Origin: an uncultured Saprospiraceae bacterium
GTDB taxonomy: Bacteria; Bacteroidota; Bacteroidia; Chitinophagales; Saprospiraceae
Assembly: GCA_938045585.1 (NCBI GenBank)
Contig: CALIAU010000008.1
Span: 51,360-115,359 of the forward strand
Length of the DNA stretch: 64,000 bases
Direction of reading: 5' to 3'
A program made the position numbers and the translations under genes. Below the pieces are notes generated by a model. That model made no database searches. It had not been told where the DNA came from and was given only the letters and a program-made list of their open reading frames with translations. Positions within the stretch are counted from its first letter, which is position 1. Every line of letters begins with the position of its first letter. Below are positions 25,269 through 35,390 of this stretch, piece by piece.

Positions 25269-28200
25269 ATTCTCTAAAATAATTCAATCGTTCTACATCA
25301 ATATTGTTTAAAAAATACTCTTCTCCTCCACTTCCAGGTAGAAGTGTAATCGTAAACGTACTCACTCCAGTAGTTTCATCTGGATCAAAAGTAGCGACAA
25401 ACCCAAATCTTGTAGAGTTATTTGCTAAGAGCTCCTTACCATTCTTCCAAACATGAAATAAAGGACTAGAACCATCGTATTCCCAATTCCCATTTTGCAA
25501 AATAAAGGGCCCCATTTCCATAAGATCTGGTATATAATCTAAACTAAGCCTTTCATCTTTTGGCAAAACTATTTGAATCGTGTCTGTCGTGTTTAGACCA
25601 ATAAGCTCCTGCACTTGAATTATAAAACTTAATTCACTAACACCATTAGATAAACTGGGAAGCATGGTAAAGGAACAGGTAAGATCTGCTTTTGCTTCAT
25701 CACAGATGAGATTATTATCTACATCTTCATATATTTTAAAATTCCTAAAGCGCGAAATTCCTGAGTTAGGATCAAGATCATTATCTGCTGTAAATACAAA
25801 GTAATTAAAATTACCCGTTGTAAACTCCCCGATTGGAATCGTAAAACTCTCATAGGCACCAGATCCTGAATACTCAAAATCTGTAATTAAATCCGTTACA
25901 TTTTGTGTACCATATAATCGGAATCTGACTGAATTTTCGTCTAGTTGTAAATCTGTATCTATCAGAAACTCATGAATCTCAGCTTCTTCTGTGCTTTTAA
26001 AATCAAAACTAACTATAGTATTCTCTGTTATTTGGTAACTATACTCAATCGCTTTCCATGCATTATCTTCAACAAGAATACCATTCCCATTTTCAATCGT
26101 GGTACCAAATCCAAAATCCTGATCTGCAAATGATAACAAATCAAAATTGCTAAAGTCGATACCTGGACAAGGATCATATGGACAATTTGGACAATCAGGA
26201 CCACCACAATCCACCTCTATTTCTAAACCATTTAATATGCCATCATTGCAAGTGGGACAGGGTAAACAATCCAAGCCTCCACAATCCAAGCCTGCCTCAT
26301 CTCCATTTTGAATACCATCTTCACAATGTGTCAGAGCATTTCTTATAATCCTAAAATCATCAAAATAAAAACCTTGTTCATTATCGTAAAAGCTACTTGT
26401 ATAGCTATACATCCTAAGATAGACAGTTTCTTCTCCCAGATAATCTGATAAATCAATCTCTTCTCTTATCCAAGCATCTTTGCGGCCATCATAAATAGGC
26501 GCATGCTCTGGTTGACCGGAAGGCGGATGACCCGTCACAAAGGAGTCTGAACCAGCCTTCGAATATTTCCCACATAGCGGGGACCAACTGACTCCATTTG
26601 TAGATGCTTCAAAACTTACATAGTCATACTGATGTTGGATATCATATTTCATAAAGTACTCCACAAAAGCAAAATCAATTCCAGACAAATCCAAAGGATC
26701 CCCATATTCCAATATTTTTTCTCCAAATGAATTTATGCCCTCTGACTCTGTAAATGAAAAACTTCCAGAATGTGACTCACTGGCCGAAATTATCCAATCT
26801 CCATCCCAATTTCCCAATCCACCTTCCTCTCCATCTTCCTCTACCATAGGAATAGCATAATAATATTTGGAAATGATCTCCGAATGGATATCATAAACCC
26901 CATTGTTAAGTGTCACTTGAAATTCAATAAGCTCACCAGGCACCATCTTCTCTTCATCTAATTCAAAATGTGTTGTAAACTCTTGAAAAGAATGTCCTTG
27001 CATTGTAGTTGATTGCAAAACCTGTGTTTCTATCTGAAGCACATGATCACTCAAGGCTTCCACACTAATCGTATATTCGCCCTCAACTGCTGATATTTGT
27101 TCTAGAACAAACCGTAACTCAGGTGCAGCCGTGTTTACATTTAGAGCTGTATTATCATAGAGTATCGCAAAGGGCATGGAAAAGTAAGCAGCCGACAAAA
27201 AACTATGCATCTGCTCTTGGCATTGTGGAACAATTAGGTCTGGATCTGGCCAAAAGCCTCCTTCTGATTGTAGACCAATTTCTGGAGTAAAGGCAAAAAT
27301 TTTATCTTTTTCTTCTTGCTCGCCATAGCACCAATCATTAGAATCTCCATTGACATCATATATTACAAAATGGGTCTGCCCATAGTAGTATCTATTATCT
27401 CTAGTCATATGCTCACCCATGACTTTGTATAGAGCCTCATCTTCTTCTGGCATACTATCTTCTGTACCCCAGGGATGTAAAATATATTCTGAATACACAT
27501 GATTATTTACGGCTACTTTAAAGTCGTGATCCAAAATAAAATCGCGCATCATCTGCGTCTCTGGCTCAGAAAAAGGTGCAGGACCCCTGTAGGTATTACT
27601 TCCTGGAAAGTCTGAGGAGCCCTCATCATCAATCCCCCAATTAAATCCATAATTTCTGTTTATATCCACTCCAAAGGTATTATTCCCATTGTTGCGTCTA
27701 TTCTTTCTCCAATTTCCTCCACCCTCAGGATGCGTCGCCTCATTGTACAAATACCCATCTGGATTTATCATTGGAATAAAATACAATTCCATATTGTCAA
27801 TCAAGTCCTTGATCTCTGGATCACTTGCATAGTTTTCTAATAAATACCACATATAATATAAGAGACTCATCATAGAAACGGGTTCACGTGCATGGTGAAT
27901 CCCACTATACAACACTTCTGGCTCATCTTCGTCTATCTCTGGATTATCTGAAATACGTACAAAATAAATAGGCCTTCCTTCTATTGTAGTCTGCGTCTCA
28001 GAAATAGAAGCCTTGGTAGAAATCAATTCTGGATAGGCAGTTTTCATCGCATCTAATGCAGTTAAGAATTCCGCATAGGTAGTAAAACCTCCCATACTCC
28101 CCAACTCAAAGTTCTCTGGCACAGGAAATTCAAATGGAGTACATCCTGAAACTTGACCGGGATTATGTTTACTCTTTTCTTTGTTTTCTTCTAATTGTTC

Positions 28201-28524
28201 CTGCGCCTTTGGTAATTGCTTTTGTAAACGTTCTTTAGTATGTTTTGATAAATCTTCAATTAATATACTATACTTAAGATCCGCACCTTGTAGTAAGCCT
28301 AACTCATAACTAGATAAGACGAGCTCAATACTTTTATGTGCATGATCATGATGTGCTCCGCACATCAGATCAATTCCTAAGGTTTTTAACTTGGATAGAG
28401 TATTCTCAGAATCAAGTGAAATTTTCACCTGAGAATATTGCATAGGTTCTTCGACCTGCGAAAACACTGAAGAACAAAATAACAGAAGAGTAAACAAAGA
28501 GAGGATTAGTCTATTGCGATTCAT
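25267..28524 (-). CDS. Secreted M14 zinc carboxypeptidase with multidomain C-terminus
   Basis: About 1085 residues from the ATG at 28524 (a GTG lies two codons upstream). A signal peptide (LILSLFTLLLFCSSVFS) is followed by a propeptide, then the M14 domain: zinc motif HHAREP near 210, NPDGY, DVNRNYGFNW, NNHVYSEYILHPWG, and the catalytic Glu in FTPEIG near 430. Further on come beta-sandwich domains, a MAM/jelly-roll-like region, and two Cys-rich units (CEDGIQNGDEAGLDCGG, CNDGILNGLEIEVDCGG) of the MopE type. The C-terminus FLNNIDVERLNYFRE matches the gene at the window's right edge. It digests peptides outside the cell; no canonical type IX sorting domain is obvious. Confidence 0.87.
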   Translation of the reverse strand: MNRNRLILSLFTLLLFCSSVFSQVEEPMQYSQVKISLDSENTLSKLKTLGIDLMCGAHHDHAHKSIELVLSSYELGLLQGADLKYSILIEDLSKHTKERLQKQLPKAQEQLEENKEKSKHNPGQVSGCTPFEFPVPENFELGSMGGFTTYAEFLTALDAMKTAYPELISTKASISETQTTIEGRPIYFVRISDNPEIDEDEPEVLYSGIHHAREPVSMMSLLYYMWYLLENYASDPEIKDLIDNMELYFIPMINPDGYLYNEATHPEGGGNWRKNRRNNGNNTFGVDINRNYGFNWGIDDEGSSDFPGSNTYRGPAPFSEPETQMMRDFILDHDFKVAVNNHVYSEYILHPWGTEDSMPEEDEALYKVMGEHMTRDNRYYYGQTHFVIYDVNGDSNDWCYGEQEEKDKIFAFTPEIGLQSEGGFWPDPDLIVPQCQEQMHSFLSAAYFSMPFAILYDNTALNVNTAAPELRFVLEQISAVEGEYTISVEALSDHVLQIETQVLQSTTMQGHSFQEFTTHFELDEEKMVPGELIEFQVTLNNGVYDIHSEIISKYYYAIPMVEEDGEEGGLGNWDGDWIISASESHSGSFSFTESEGINSFGEKILEYGDPLDLSGIDFAFVEYFMKYDIQHQYDYVSFEASTNGVSWSPLCGKYSKAGSDSFVTGHPPSGQPEHAPIYDGRKDAWIREEIDLSDYLGEETVYLRMYSYTSSFYDNEQGFYFDDFRIIRNALTHCEDGIQNGDEAGLDCGGLDCLPCPTCNDGILNGLEIEVDCGGPDCPNCPYDPCPGIDFSNFDLLSFADQDFGFGTTIENGNGILVEDNAWKAIEYSYQITENTIVSFDFKSTEEAEIHEFLIDTDLQLDENSVRFRLYGTQNVTDLITDFEYSGSGAYESFTIPIGEFTTGNFNYFVFTADNDLDPNSGISRFRNFKIYEDVDNNLICDEAKADLTCSFTMLPSLSNGVSELSFIIQVQELIGLNTTDTIQIVLPKDERLSLDYIPDLMEMGPFILQNGNWEYDGSSPLFHVWKNGKELLANNSTRFGFVATFDPDETTGVSTFTITLLPGSGGEEYFLNNIDVERLNYFRE

Positions 28525-28640
28525 GGGCACACCATTTTATATAGGCGGATAACTTGCGTAAAATTATAAAGTATATTGCTAAACTCAGGTATGTGAATTA
28601 AATATAAGAAATATTACTTTAGCCATGAAATACACTTTCA

Positions 28641-31600
28641 TTGAAAGAAGAAAACGCCATATCTTTCCTACTCCGAGACCACTATTCCTTGGTCGTTGAA
28701 GACATTAAACAGCTAGCAGGTGAACAAGACCTTAACTTTCATATCTCAAATTCCAATGATGAGTATATTGTTAAGCTTATGCATACAACGTGCGATATTG
28801 CACAAATCAAACAACAAGCTGACATACTAGACTACCTAGAAAAACAAAACCTAGACCTACATCTTCCCCAAGTCATTCGTACAAATGACAAAAAAAACCT
28901 GGCTCTTGTTAAGTATGAAAACGAGGACCGTATTCTTTGGGTCTTAAGCTTTTGTCCAGGTTTAATTTATGCGCATGCACAACCTAGAACAAAAGAATTG
29001 CATCACAGCTTAGGTAGCTCCCTTGGCAAACTAAACCTAGCTCTATCAGATTATACACCAAATGGAAATATTACTACACATAGATGGGAACTAACGAATG
29101 CTCTCGACTCGAAGGACTTTTGCCAGCATATTTCTGATGACAGTAGATCTATCTGTGAACAGGTATTTAAAAAGTTTGAAACCCAAATTTTGCATGCCAT
29201 AAAATCACTTCCTCACTCCATCATTCACAATGATGCAAATGATTACAATCTATTGGTAGTGCCAACTGCTTCGGGTTTTAAACTGAGTGGTATTTTTGAC
29301 TTTGGAGATATGGCGTATCAACCCACTATTTGTGATTCTGCCATTGCACTTGCATATGCTATCATGGGACAAGAAGACCCCCTCGCAGTTTGTTACCAAT
29401 ACTTACAAGGCTTTCATAGTCTTTCAAAAATAAGCGAAGATGAATTAGCTGTTTTATTTGACCTTATAAAAACACGTCTTGCAGTAAGTATTGCCATTTC
29501 AAGTAAAAGACAAATAGAACAAACAGAAAACAGCTACTTAAGCATAAGCCAAAAACCAGCCAAGAAAGCCCTACAGAAATTAAATGAAATTTCAGATGAC
29601 TTTGCACTTGCAGTGTTCCGCTCAGCCTGCAATTACCCAATACACTCTGGAATATCATCCATAAAAAAACACCTAGAAACTACAGCTGCTGCTGCCATTA
29701 TCGCAAACCTCAAAAAAGACTGTATTCTTGACCTCTCTGTAAACTCAAGCATGATAGGTGCTCTTCCAGAAAATGTACTAGCTCAAAATCTTGAATTGAT
29801 TATCAATGCAGAAATGGAGAGGAACAATACAAGCATGTCAATAGGAAGATACAACGAAGCGCGCATGATCTATTTGGGAGAATTATTCGGGGCTTCAAAT
29901 TATCCAGCTTCTACACGCAGACGAATTCATATGGGCTTAGATGTGTTTTGTGCTGTAAACACTCCTGTAAATGCTCCTTATGATGCTCTAGTTTATAAGA
30001 TGAGTTTTAATCCTACCCCTCTTGATTATGGTCAACTAATCATACTAGAACATAGAACTGAACAAAACTTTCCATTCTACACACTCTATGGCCACCTTGC
30101 TGAAAATAGTAAGGACTTGGTTAAAGAAGGACAGCAGATTAAAGCTGGTCAGCATTTTGCAAATATTGGAGCATTTAAGGAGAATGGAAATTGGCCACCC
30201 CATTTACATCTACAAGTGATGACTCATATGCTAGGCTTGGATGCAGATTTTCCTGGTGTTGTTTATGCAAATGAACGAGAATACTGGAAAGAACTTTGTC
30301 CAAATCCAGCCCTGCTCATAGATCCAGACAATTATGAAAGCTACGATGCTGAAATAAATAATGATCAACTCATTGTTAAAAGATCCAAGATGATGGCTAA
30401 GAATCTAAGCTTATCCTATAAACAATCGATGCATATAGTGCATGGCTACAAACAATTCTTATATGACAACAATGCACAGGGTTATCTGGATATGTATAAC
30501 AATGTTCCACATGTCGGACACTCCCACCCCAAAGTGATTGAAGCTGTACAAAAACAAATAGCTCTATTAAACACAAACACCCGCTATCTACATGAAAACA
30601 TTTTGCGCTATAGTGAAAAACTTTTAGCACTTTTTCCTGAAAGCCTAGATGTCTGCTATCTAGTCAACTCAGCAAGTGAAGCAAATGAATTGGCTCTTCG
30701 CTTGGCTAGGACTTTTACAGGTAGGAAAGATATTCTAGTGAATGAAAATGCCTACCACGGACACACAAGCACACTGATTGAAATAAGTCCTTACAAACAT
30801 AATGGCCCAGGTGGTACTGGACCCCCACCTTGGTTACACACCGCAGATGCACCGGATGATTATCGTGGCAAATACAAAAGAAACAATCCAAACTGCGGTA
30901 AACTATTTGCTGATGACCTAAGCAAGTTAATAGAGAATAAAAAAATTGCTGCCTATATCTCAGAAACCTATCAAAGTGTAGGTGGCCAACTAATACCGCC
31001 TCAAAACTACCTCAACCTAAGCTATCAATATGTAAAAGAAAATGGAGGTCTAAATATTGCGGACGAGGTGCAAACTGGATTCGGACGTCTTGGTTCTCAT
31101 TGGTGGGGTTTTGAAGCGCAAAATGCAGTTGCAGATATTGTAGTCTTAGGCAAACCCATAGCAAATGGTATGCCCATGGGAGCGGTTGTAACTACCCGAG
31201 AAATTGCCGATAGTTTTGATAATGGCATGGAGTTCTTTAGCACCTTCGGTGGCAACCCAGTGAGCTGTGCGGCGGCTGAGGCTATGCTAGATGTCATACT
31301 TGAAGAAGGACTTATGCAAAATGCACAGATCTTGGGAGAAATATTAAAATCAAGATTTTTAGACCTCAAAAACAATTACCCTATCATTGGCGATGTACGT
31401 GCACAAGGCTTCTTTTTAGGCATTGAGCTCATTCGAAATCATGACACCCTAGAACCAGCAGCAGAAGAAGCTACTTATATAGTGAACCGATTAAAAGAAA
31501 ATTTTATTCTTGCTGGCGTAGATGGCCCCTTACATAATGTCTTGAAATTTAGACCCATTATGGCATGTACAAAAACAGACATAGATCACCTTTGTTCTGA

Positions 31601-31649
31601 ACTAGATAAAATCTTTAGCGAGACTAGACTTCAATTTCCTTTTTATTAA
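28641..31649 (+). CDS. Three-domain fusion: kinase (APH fold) - M23-like - class III aminotransferase/phospholyase
   Basis: 1002 residues from a TTG; an in-frame TGA lies at 28626, so no ATG is possible upstream. Residues ~1-330 are an aminoglycoside-phosphotransferase/choline-kinase-type domain (IIHNDANDYNLLV, GIFDFGDM). About 420-560 is a lysostaphin/M23-like module (RRRIHMGLDVFCA, YGHLAEN, PPHLHLQVM). About 580-1002 is a class III PLP enzyme (NNVPHVGHSHPKV, NIADEVQTGFGRLG, VLGKPIANGMPMGAV with the PLP Lys). Human homologues of the outer domains phosphorylate hydroxylysine and eliminate phosphate from phosphohydroxylysine or phosphoethanolamine, so the fusion likely runs two successive steps on an amino alcohol. 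Substrate unproven. Confidence 0.85.
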   Translation: MKEENAISFLLRDHYSLVVEDIKQLAGEQDLNFHISNSNDEYIVKLMHTTCDIAQIKQQADILDYLEKQNLDLHLPQVIRTNDKKNLALVKYENEDRILWVLSFCPGLIYAHAQPRTKELHHSLGSSLGKLNLALSDYTPNGNITTHRWELTNALDSKDFCQHISDDSRSICEQVFKKFETQILHAIKSLPHSIIHNDANDYNLLVVPTASGFKLSGIFDFGDMAYQPTICDSAIALAYAIMGQEDPLAVCYQYLQGFHSLSKISEDELAVLFDLIKTRLAVSIAISSKRQIEQTENSYLSISQKPAKKALQKLNEISDDFALAVFRSACNYPIHSGISSIKKHLETTAAAAIIANLKKDCILDLSVNSSMIGALPENVLAQNLELIINAEMERNNTSMSIGRYNEARMIYLGELFGASNYPASTRRRIHMGLDVFCAVNTPVNAPYDALVYKMSFNPTPLDYGQLIILEHRTEQNFPFYTLYGHLAENSKDLVKEGQQIKAGQHFANIGAFKENGNWPPHLHLQVMTHMLGLDADFPGVVYANEREYWKELCPNPALLIDPDNYESYDAEINNDQLIVKRSKMMAKNLSLSYKQSMHIVHGYKQFLYDNNAQGYLDMYNNVPHVGHSHPKVIEAVQKQIALLNTNTRYLHENILRYSEKLLALFPESLDVCYLVNSASEANELALRLARTFTGRKDILVNENAYHGHTSTLIEISPYKHNGPGGTGPPPWLHTADAPDDYRGKYKRNNPNCGKLFADDLSKLIENKKIAAYISETYQSVGGQLIPPQNYLNLSYQYVKENGGLNIADEVQTGFGRLGSHWWGFEAQNAVADIVVLGKPIANGMPMGAVVTTREIADSFDNGMEFFSTFGGNPVSCAAAEAMLDVILEEGLMQNAQILGEILKSRFLDLKNNYPIIGDVRAQGFFLGIELIRNHDTLEPAAEEATYIVNRLKENFILAGVDGPLHNVLKFRPIMACTKTDIDHLCSELDKIFSETRLQFPFY

Positions 31650-31687
31650 TACTTCTGAGTCAAACTTGCTAAGCAAATAATAGCTCG

Positions 31688-32143
31688 CTATTTGGTAAAA
31701 ACACCCAAGCATTCAGAACTATCTACAGTAAAGCTAATCTCCAGTGAATCATCCATGAGGCTCCCTGAACCGCTTATAGTAAATATTCCACCTGCTATAG
31801 CTTGAGGCGGAACGCTAAAACCAGAATCTGTTATTTCACCCTGCAAGGTATCAATTGGATTTATTTGATTAAAAATCTCTATTCCCAAGACAGAATCATC
31901 AGAGGCAGTAATAATAAACGTCTTTGATTCAGTAAAAGCTCCACACACATAATCATTGGTACTCCAGGTACCTAATAGGTTCTCTCTTTTTTCCGTTTCA
32001 CAAGTTGTACCCTCATAGCCCTCTGCACAATCACAGCTGCCCTCTATACAGACTCCATCATTCAGGCATGTAACATCAGAACAAGGATCAGAACATGCAA
32101 AGAATAAAACAAGACTAGATAAACAAATTATAAAGCGTAACAT
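31688..32143 (-). CDS. EGF-like-domain lipoprotein
   Basis: 151 residues. A lipoprotein signal peptide ends LFFACS (Cys ~17). A single EGF-like module with six Cys follows (CSDVTCLNDGVCIEGSCDC, EGYEGTTC) and then about 100 residues of lipocalin-like beta-strands beginning NLLGTWSTNDYVCG. This architecture is common in Bacteroidota surface or periplasmic lipoproteins of unknown function. Monocistronic, convergent with the fusion enzyme. Confidence 0.72.
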   Translation of the reverse strand: MLRFIICLSSLVLFFACSDPCSDVTCLNDGVCIEGSCDCAEGYEGTTCETEKRENLLGTWSTNDYVCGAFTESKTFIITASDDSVLGIEIFNQINPIDTLQGEITDSGFSVPPQAIAGGIFTISGSGSLMDDSLEISFTVDSSECLGVFTK

Positions 32144-32361
32144 AACATATTCTTTTAGAAAATAACCGCGTGAAAGTTAAGAAACTTCTCAGACAACACT
32201 TCATAGTAATGACCTAGCGAACTCTCTTAATTTATACTTAATATCAATTCAGATTTCTTAAAGTCTTCTAAAGTTTCCGTTAAAGATCTTCTAAAAGGAA
32301 CCAATGCAATTGCATCCTGTCCCATTCAAATATATCTTCAGAATATCAAAATGCAATCACT

Positions 32362-33045
32362 ATGAAAAATTTACTTTTACTTTTAACCGGCCTGACATTA
32401 CTAACCGCATGCGGACCAAGCAAGTACATCACGAACGACTATCGGGAATATAGCCCTAGACACAAAAAGATTGCTATCCTCCCATTTTCTAACCATTACA
32501 CAGGAAGAGTGCCCAATAATCTCACTGCAGAAGAGTTATTAGCATTACGTATCGAAGAATCTATACTTTGCCAAGCTTCCTTGTTTCACCAACTCTTAAG
32601 TCAATCTGGTATTGATGATGACCAAGTACAAATTTCAATTCAAGATGTTGGCATTACAAATGCAAGACTTGAAAAAAATGGAATCAGCATTGAAGATTCA
32701 TGGAACTATGACCCTACCGAAATAGCAGCTATCTTAGAAGTAGACGCTATTGTAAAAGTCAATATGTTTAAAAACCAAATGATGTCTAGAGAAGAATCTG
32801 CCATCGTAGATATTGCTTCTACCATACTCGTACCTAGAATCCCAGGCACTGCACAGGCAAGACGCCTTGCCAAACGCTCCGCAAAGATCGAACTAAGTGC
32901 ACGTCTGATAGATGGTGAGGAAGGCGTCTCTCTATGGGCTGTTGATAGACAGTGTGACCTAGATTGGAGCCAAGATCCTGACGATGCCATCAGCAAAATG
33001 AATAGAACTATCTCAAAGAAATTTCCTTACAGAAAAGATCTCTAA
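32362..33045 (+). CDS. Putative lipoprotein of 227 residues
   Basis: The signal peptide KNLLLLLTGLTLLTACG carries a lipobox (LTAC). The mature part starts KKIAILPFSNHYTGRVP, a phrase shared by CsgG/DUF799/GNA1162-like periplasmic lipoproteins, continues with mixed alpha/beta sequence (LEVDAIVKVNMFKNQMM) and ends ISKKFPYRKDL, also seen at the ends of such proteins. I infer membership of that broad fold class; no partner genes are nearby. A terminator follows 20 bases after the stop. Confidence 0.62.
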   Translation: MKNLLLLLTGLTLLTACGPSKYITNDYREYSPRHKKIAILPFSNHYTGRVPNNLTAEELLALRIEESILCQASLFHQLLSQSGIDDDQVQISIQDVGITNARLEKNGISIEDSWNYDPTEIAAILEVDAIVKVNMFKNQMMSREESAIVDIASTILVPRIPGTAQARRLAKRSAKIELSARLIDGEEGVSLWAVDRQCDLDWSQDPDDAISKMNRTISKKFPYRKDL

Positions 33046-33067
33046 TAAAAAATTATTGCACTATCGG

Positions 33068-33104
33068 AAAGGGGTATTCAGGAATGAATACTCCTTTCTT
33101 TTTT
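33068..33104 (+). terminator. Intrinsic terminator
   Basis: GGGGTATTC, loop AGGAAT-region, GAATACTCC, followed by TTTCTTTTTT. It separates the lipoprotein gene from the EEP gene 28 bases further on. Confidence 0.78.
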
Positions 33105-33131
33105 ACACTATAATATATTTACCTTTACCCT

Positions 33132-33959
33132 ATGTTTAAACATCTTCTCTTTTGCTTCTTCTTAACTGCTTTCTTGTTTAGCTGCACCACCGTCCCGCTT
33201 TACCTAAAACCGAATGAACCCGTTTGGAGATCAAATACCCTAGCTAACACTCCTGTGAAAGAAACTATTAAAGTCCTCAGTTATAATATAAAGTTCTCAT
33301 TGGATGTACCTACTGCAATTAAAGAACTACAAACTATCGAAGATCTCAAAGATGCTGACATTATCCTTCTACAAGAAATGAATGAAGACGCTACGAAACT
33401 CATAGCAGAAAGTCTAGGCTATAATTATGTGTATTACCCCATCGTCTATTACACTAAACACAAACGCAATTTTGGCAATGCTGTCTTATCTAAATATCCC
33501 ATTATAGCAGACGAAAAAATTATTTTTCCGCACAAAACATTGGGAAATCAAACGAGACGAGCTGCTACAAGCACACTTATACAAATTGGGGACAAACAAA
33601 TCAGAGCTATCTCTGCGCATCTTGCGACAATCGCTCTCCCTAAAAATCAAAAGATTGATCAAATTGATAGCTTAGTACGATACAATGTACGAGACACAAA
33701 TAGCTATCAGATCGTCGGTGGAGATTACAACACACTCACGGGTGAAGAAGCTGACTATGTCATAAATGCCTACCAAAAGCAAAACTTCACTTGGGCAACT
33801 AAGGAAGTGGGACCAACAGGTACCTATGTAAAAGGATTTCTAAAACCTTGGAATGATCATATTTTTTCACGAGGATTCCAGCTAATCAACGCAGGAAAGG
33901 CAGAAAACATATCGGCTAGTGACCACTATCCTATCTGGGTCGAACTTAGATTTAATTAA
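33132..33959 (+). CDS. Endonuclease/exonuclease/phosphatase (EEP) family lipoprotein
   Basis: 275 residues; signal peptide ending FLFSCT suggests lipidation. EEP motifs: VLSYNIKFS near 45, ILLQEMNED near 77 (metal Glu), RAISAHLA near 157, VGGDYNTLTG near 195 and ASDHYPIWVEL near the C-terminus (catalytic Asp-His). This metal-dependent fold includes DNases, sphingomyelinases and inositol phosphatases; as a lipoprotein it acts in the periplasm or on the surface. Substrate is not evident. Confidence 0.83.
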   Translation: MFKHLLFCFFLTAFLFSCTTVPLYLKPNEPVWRSNTLANTPVKETIKVLSYNIKFSLDVPTAIKELQTIEDLKDADIILLQEMNEDATKLIAESLGYNYVYYPIVYYTKHKRNFGNAVLSKYPIIADEKIIFPHKTLGNQTRRAATSTLIQIGDKQIRAISAHLATIALPKNQKIDQIDSLVRYNVRDTNSYQIVGGDYNTLTGEEADYVINAYQKQNFTWATKEVGPTGTYVKGFLKPWNDHIFSRGFQLINAGKAENISASDHYPIWVELRFN

Positions 33960-34002
33960 ACTAAATTGTGGCTTCTCTGTTAGGATTCTAGAACGTAGAC
34001 TT

Positions 34003-34551
34003 ATGGCAAAATTTTATGAGCAGCTTAGCGAAGAACTCCAAGACTTCATCTCAAAACAAAAAATTTATTTCACCGCTACTGCTGCAGAAACAGGCACAAT
34101 CAATCTTTCACCTAAAGGTTTAGATTCCTTATACATTAAAAACCCTAAGACCGTCATTTGGCAAAACTTAACAGGAAGTGGAAACGAAACTGCAGCACAT
34201 CTACTTTTGAATAATCGCATGACAGTTATGTTTTGTTCGTTTGAAGGCAAACCACTGATACTAAGACTGTATGGAACCGCACTAGCAATTCATCCTAGAG
34301 ATGAAAAATTTCAAGAGTATAGACAGCTATTCAAAGAGAACATAGGCACAAGGCAATTTATAGAATTGAGTATAAATCGTGTACAAACGTCTTGTGGTTT
34401 TGCTGTTCCCCTTATGGACTTCAGATCAGAAAGAGATACCCTGTCTAAATGGACAGACGCTAAAGGCCAGGAAGGTATCCATGCATATTGGGAACAAAAA
34501 AACAGGACAAGTATTGATGGCTTTGACACGGAGATATTTGGTCCAGAGTAA
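34003..34551 (+). CDS. Pyridoxamine 5'-phosphate oxidase-like FMN-binding protein
   Basis: 182 residues from the ATG at 34003; frame upstream to 33919 overlaps the EEP gene and is unlikely. TATAAETGTINLSPKGLDSLYI, NLTGSGNETAAHLL and MTVMFCSFEGKPLILRLYGTA match the split-barrel PNPOx-like family with FMN-binding Gly and Asn residues. Members are small flavin or F420/heme-type oxidoreductases, rarely true PNP oxidase. Ends 2 bases from the convergent prmC stop. Confidence 0.8.
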   Translation: MAKFYEQLSEELQDFISKQKIYFTATAAETGTINLSPKGLDSLYIKNPKTVIWQNLTGSGNETAAHLLLNNRMTVMFCSFEGKPLILRLYGTALAIHPRDEKFQEYRQLFKENIGTRQFIELSINRVQTSCGFAVPLMDFRSERDTLSKWTDAKGQEGIHAYWEQKNRTSIDGFDTEIFGPE

Positions 34552-34553
34552 TT

Positions 34554-35390
34554 TTAATTATTATGCGCACATAGTATACGCTGTTTGCCCTGCAAGTCCT
34601 TAATTATATTTACGGACTTATAATACTCCGTGAACATTGACTGAATCTCCTTTGCCTTAAATTCATTTAACTCTAGAAACAAAATCGGCTTTCGCTCCTT
34701 GCGAGCAACATAGTCTGCAATTGTCCTATAAAAGATGAGGCCCTTCTCTTCAGCAAATAGGGCTAGATGTGGCTCATGCTTTAAGACAGAACTTCCCATG
34801 ACATCGATTTCATCTCTATCTATATAGGGTGGATTACTCACGATGCAATCAAAATCATGCTTCAGATATTCTTGCCAGCTCAACAGCCAATCATTAACCT
34901 CAAAATCTACAGAAACAGACAACTTATTCGCGTTAATTCTCGCACATGCAATTGCTTGTGCACTTATATCCATTGCTTTTATCTTAGCCTGTGGAAGATT
35001 TTTCGCTAGCGTCACAGCAATACAAGCACTGCCAGTACCTATCTCAAGAAATGAAACTGATCCTACATGTGCTTTAAAATGCTTTATCACCAGATCAACT
35101 AATTCTTCTGTTTCAGGTCGTGGAATGAGAACATCTGGAGTGACATTAAATTCCATATCATAAAACCAAGCTTTACCCGTGACGTATTGCAAAGGTTGAC
35201 CCTCTTTCAGTTCTTTAAGATCGGTTTCAAATTTTTCCTTCTGGGCCTTTGTAACTAGCTGCTTAGAACTTGTGCTCTTCATATCCCAGACATCCTCCAA
35301 ATAATATTTTGCTACATGGCCCGCTTCTCGTTCACCGAGTCGAGGAGTTAATGATTCAAGGATACGTAAGTAGGCTTCTTCGAATGTCAT
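34554..35390 (-). CDS. prmC: Peptide chain release factor N5-glutamine methyltransferase
   Basis: 278 residues from the ATG at 35390 (TTG three codons upstream is also in frame). The SAM motif FLEIGTGSACIAVTLA near 112-127 and the catalytic NPPYI near 188 are diagnostic; IPRPETEELV precedes them as in PrmC/HemK. It methylates the glutamine of the GGQ motif in RF1/RF2. Its ATG overlaps the sulfotransferase stop (ATGA), so they are co-transcribed. Confidence 0.92.
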   Translation of the reverse strand: MTFEEAYLRILESLTPRLGEREAGHVAKYYLEDVWDMKSTSSKQLVTKAQKEKFETDLKELKEGQPLQYVTGKAWFYDMEFNVTPDVLIPRPETEELVDLVIKHFKAHVGSVSFLEIGTGSACIAVTLAKNLPQAKIKAMDISAQAIACARINANKLSVSVDFEVNDWLLSWQEYLKHDFDCIVSNPPYIDRDEIDVMGSSVLKHEPHLALFAEEKGLIFYRTIADYVARKERKPILFLELNEFKAKEIQSMFTEYYKSVNIIKDLQGKQRILCAHNN

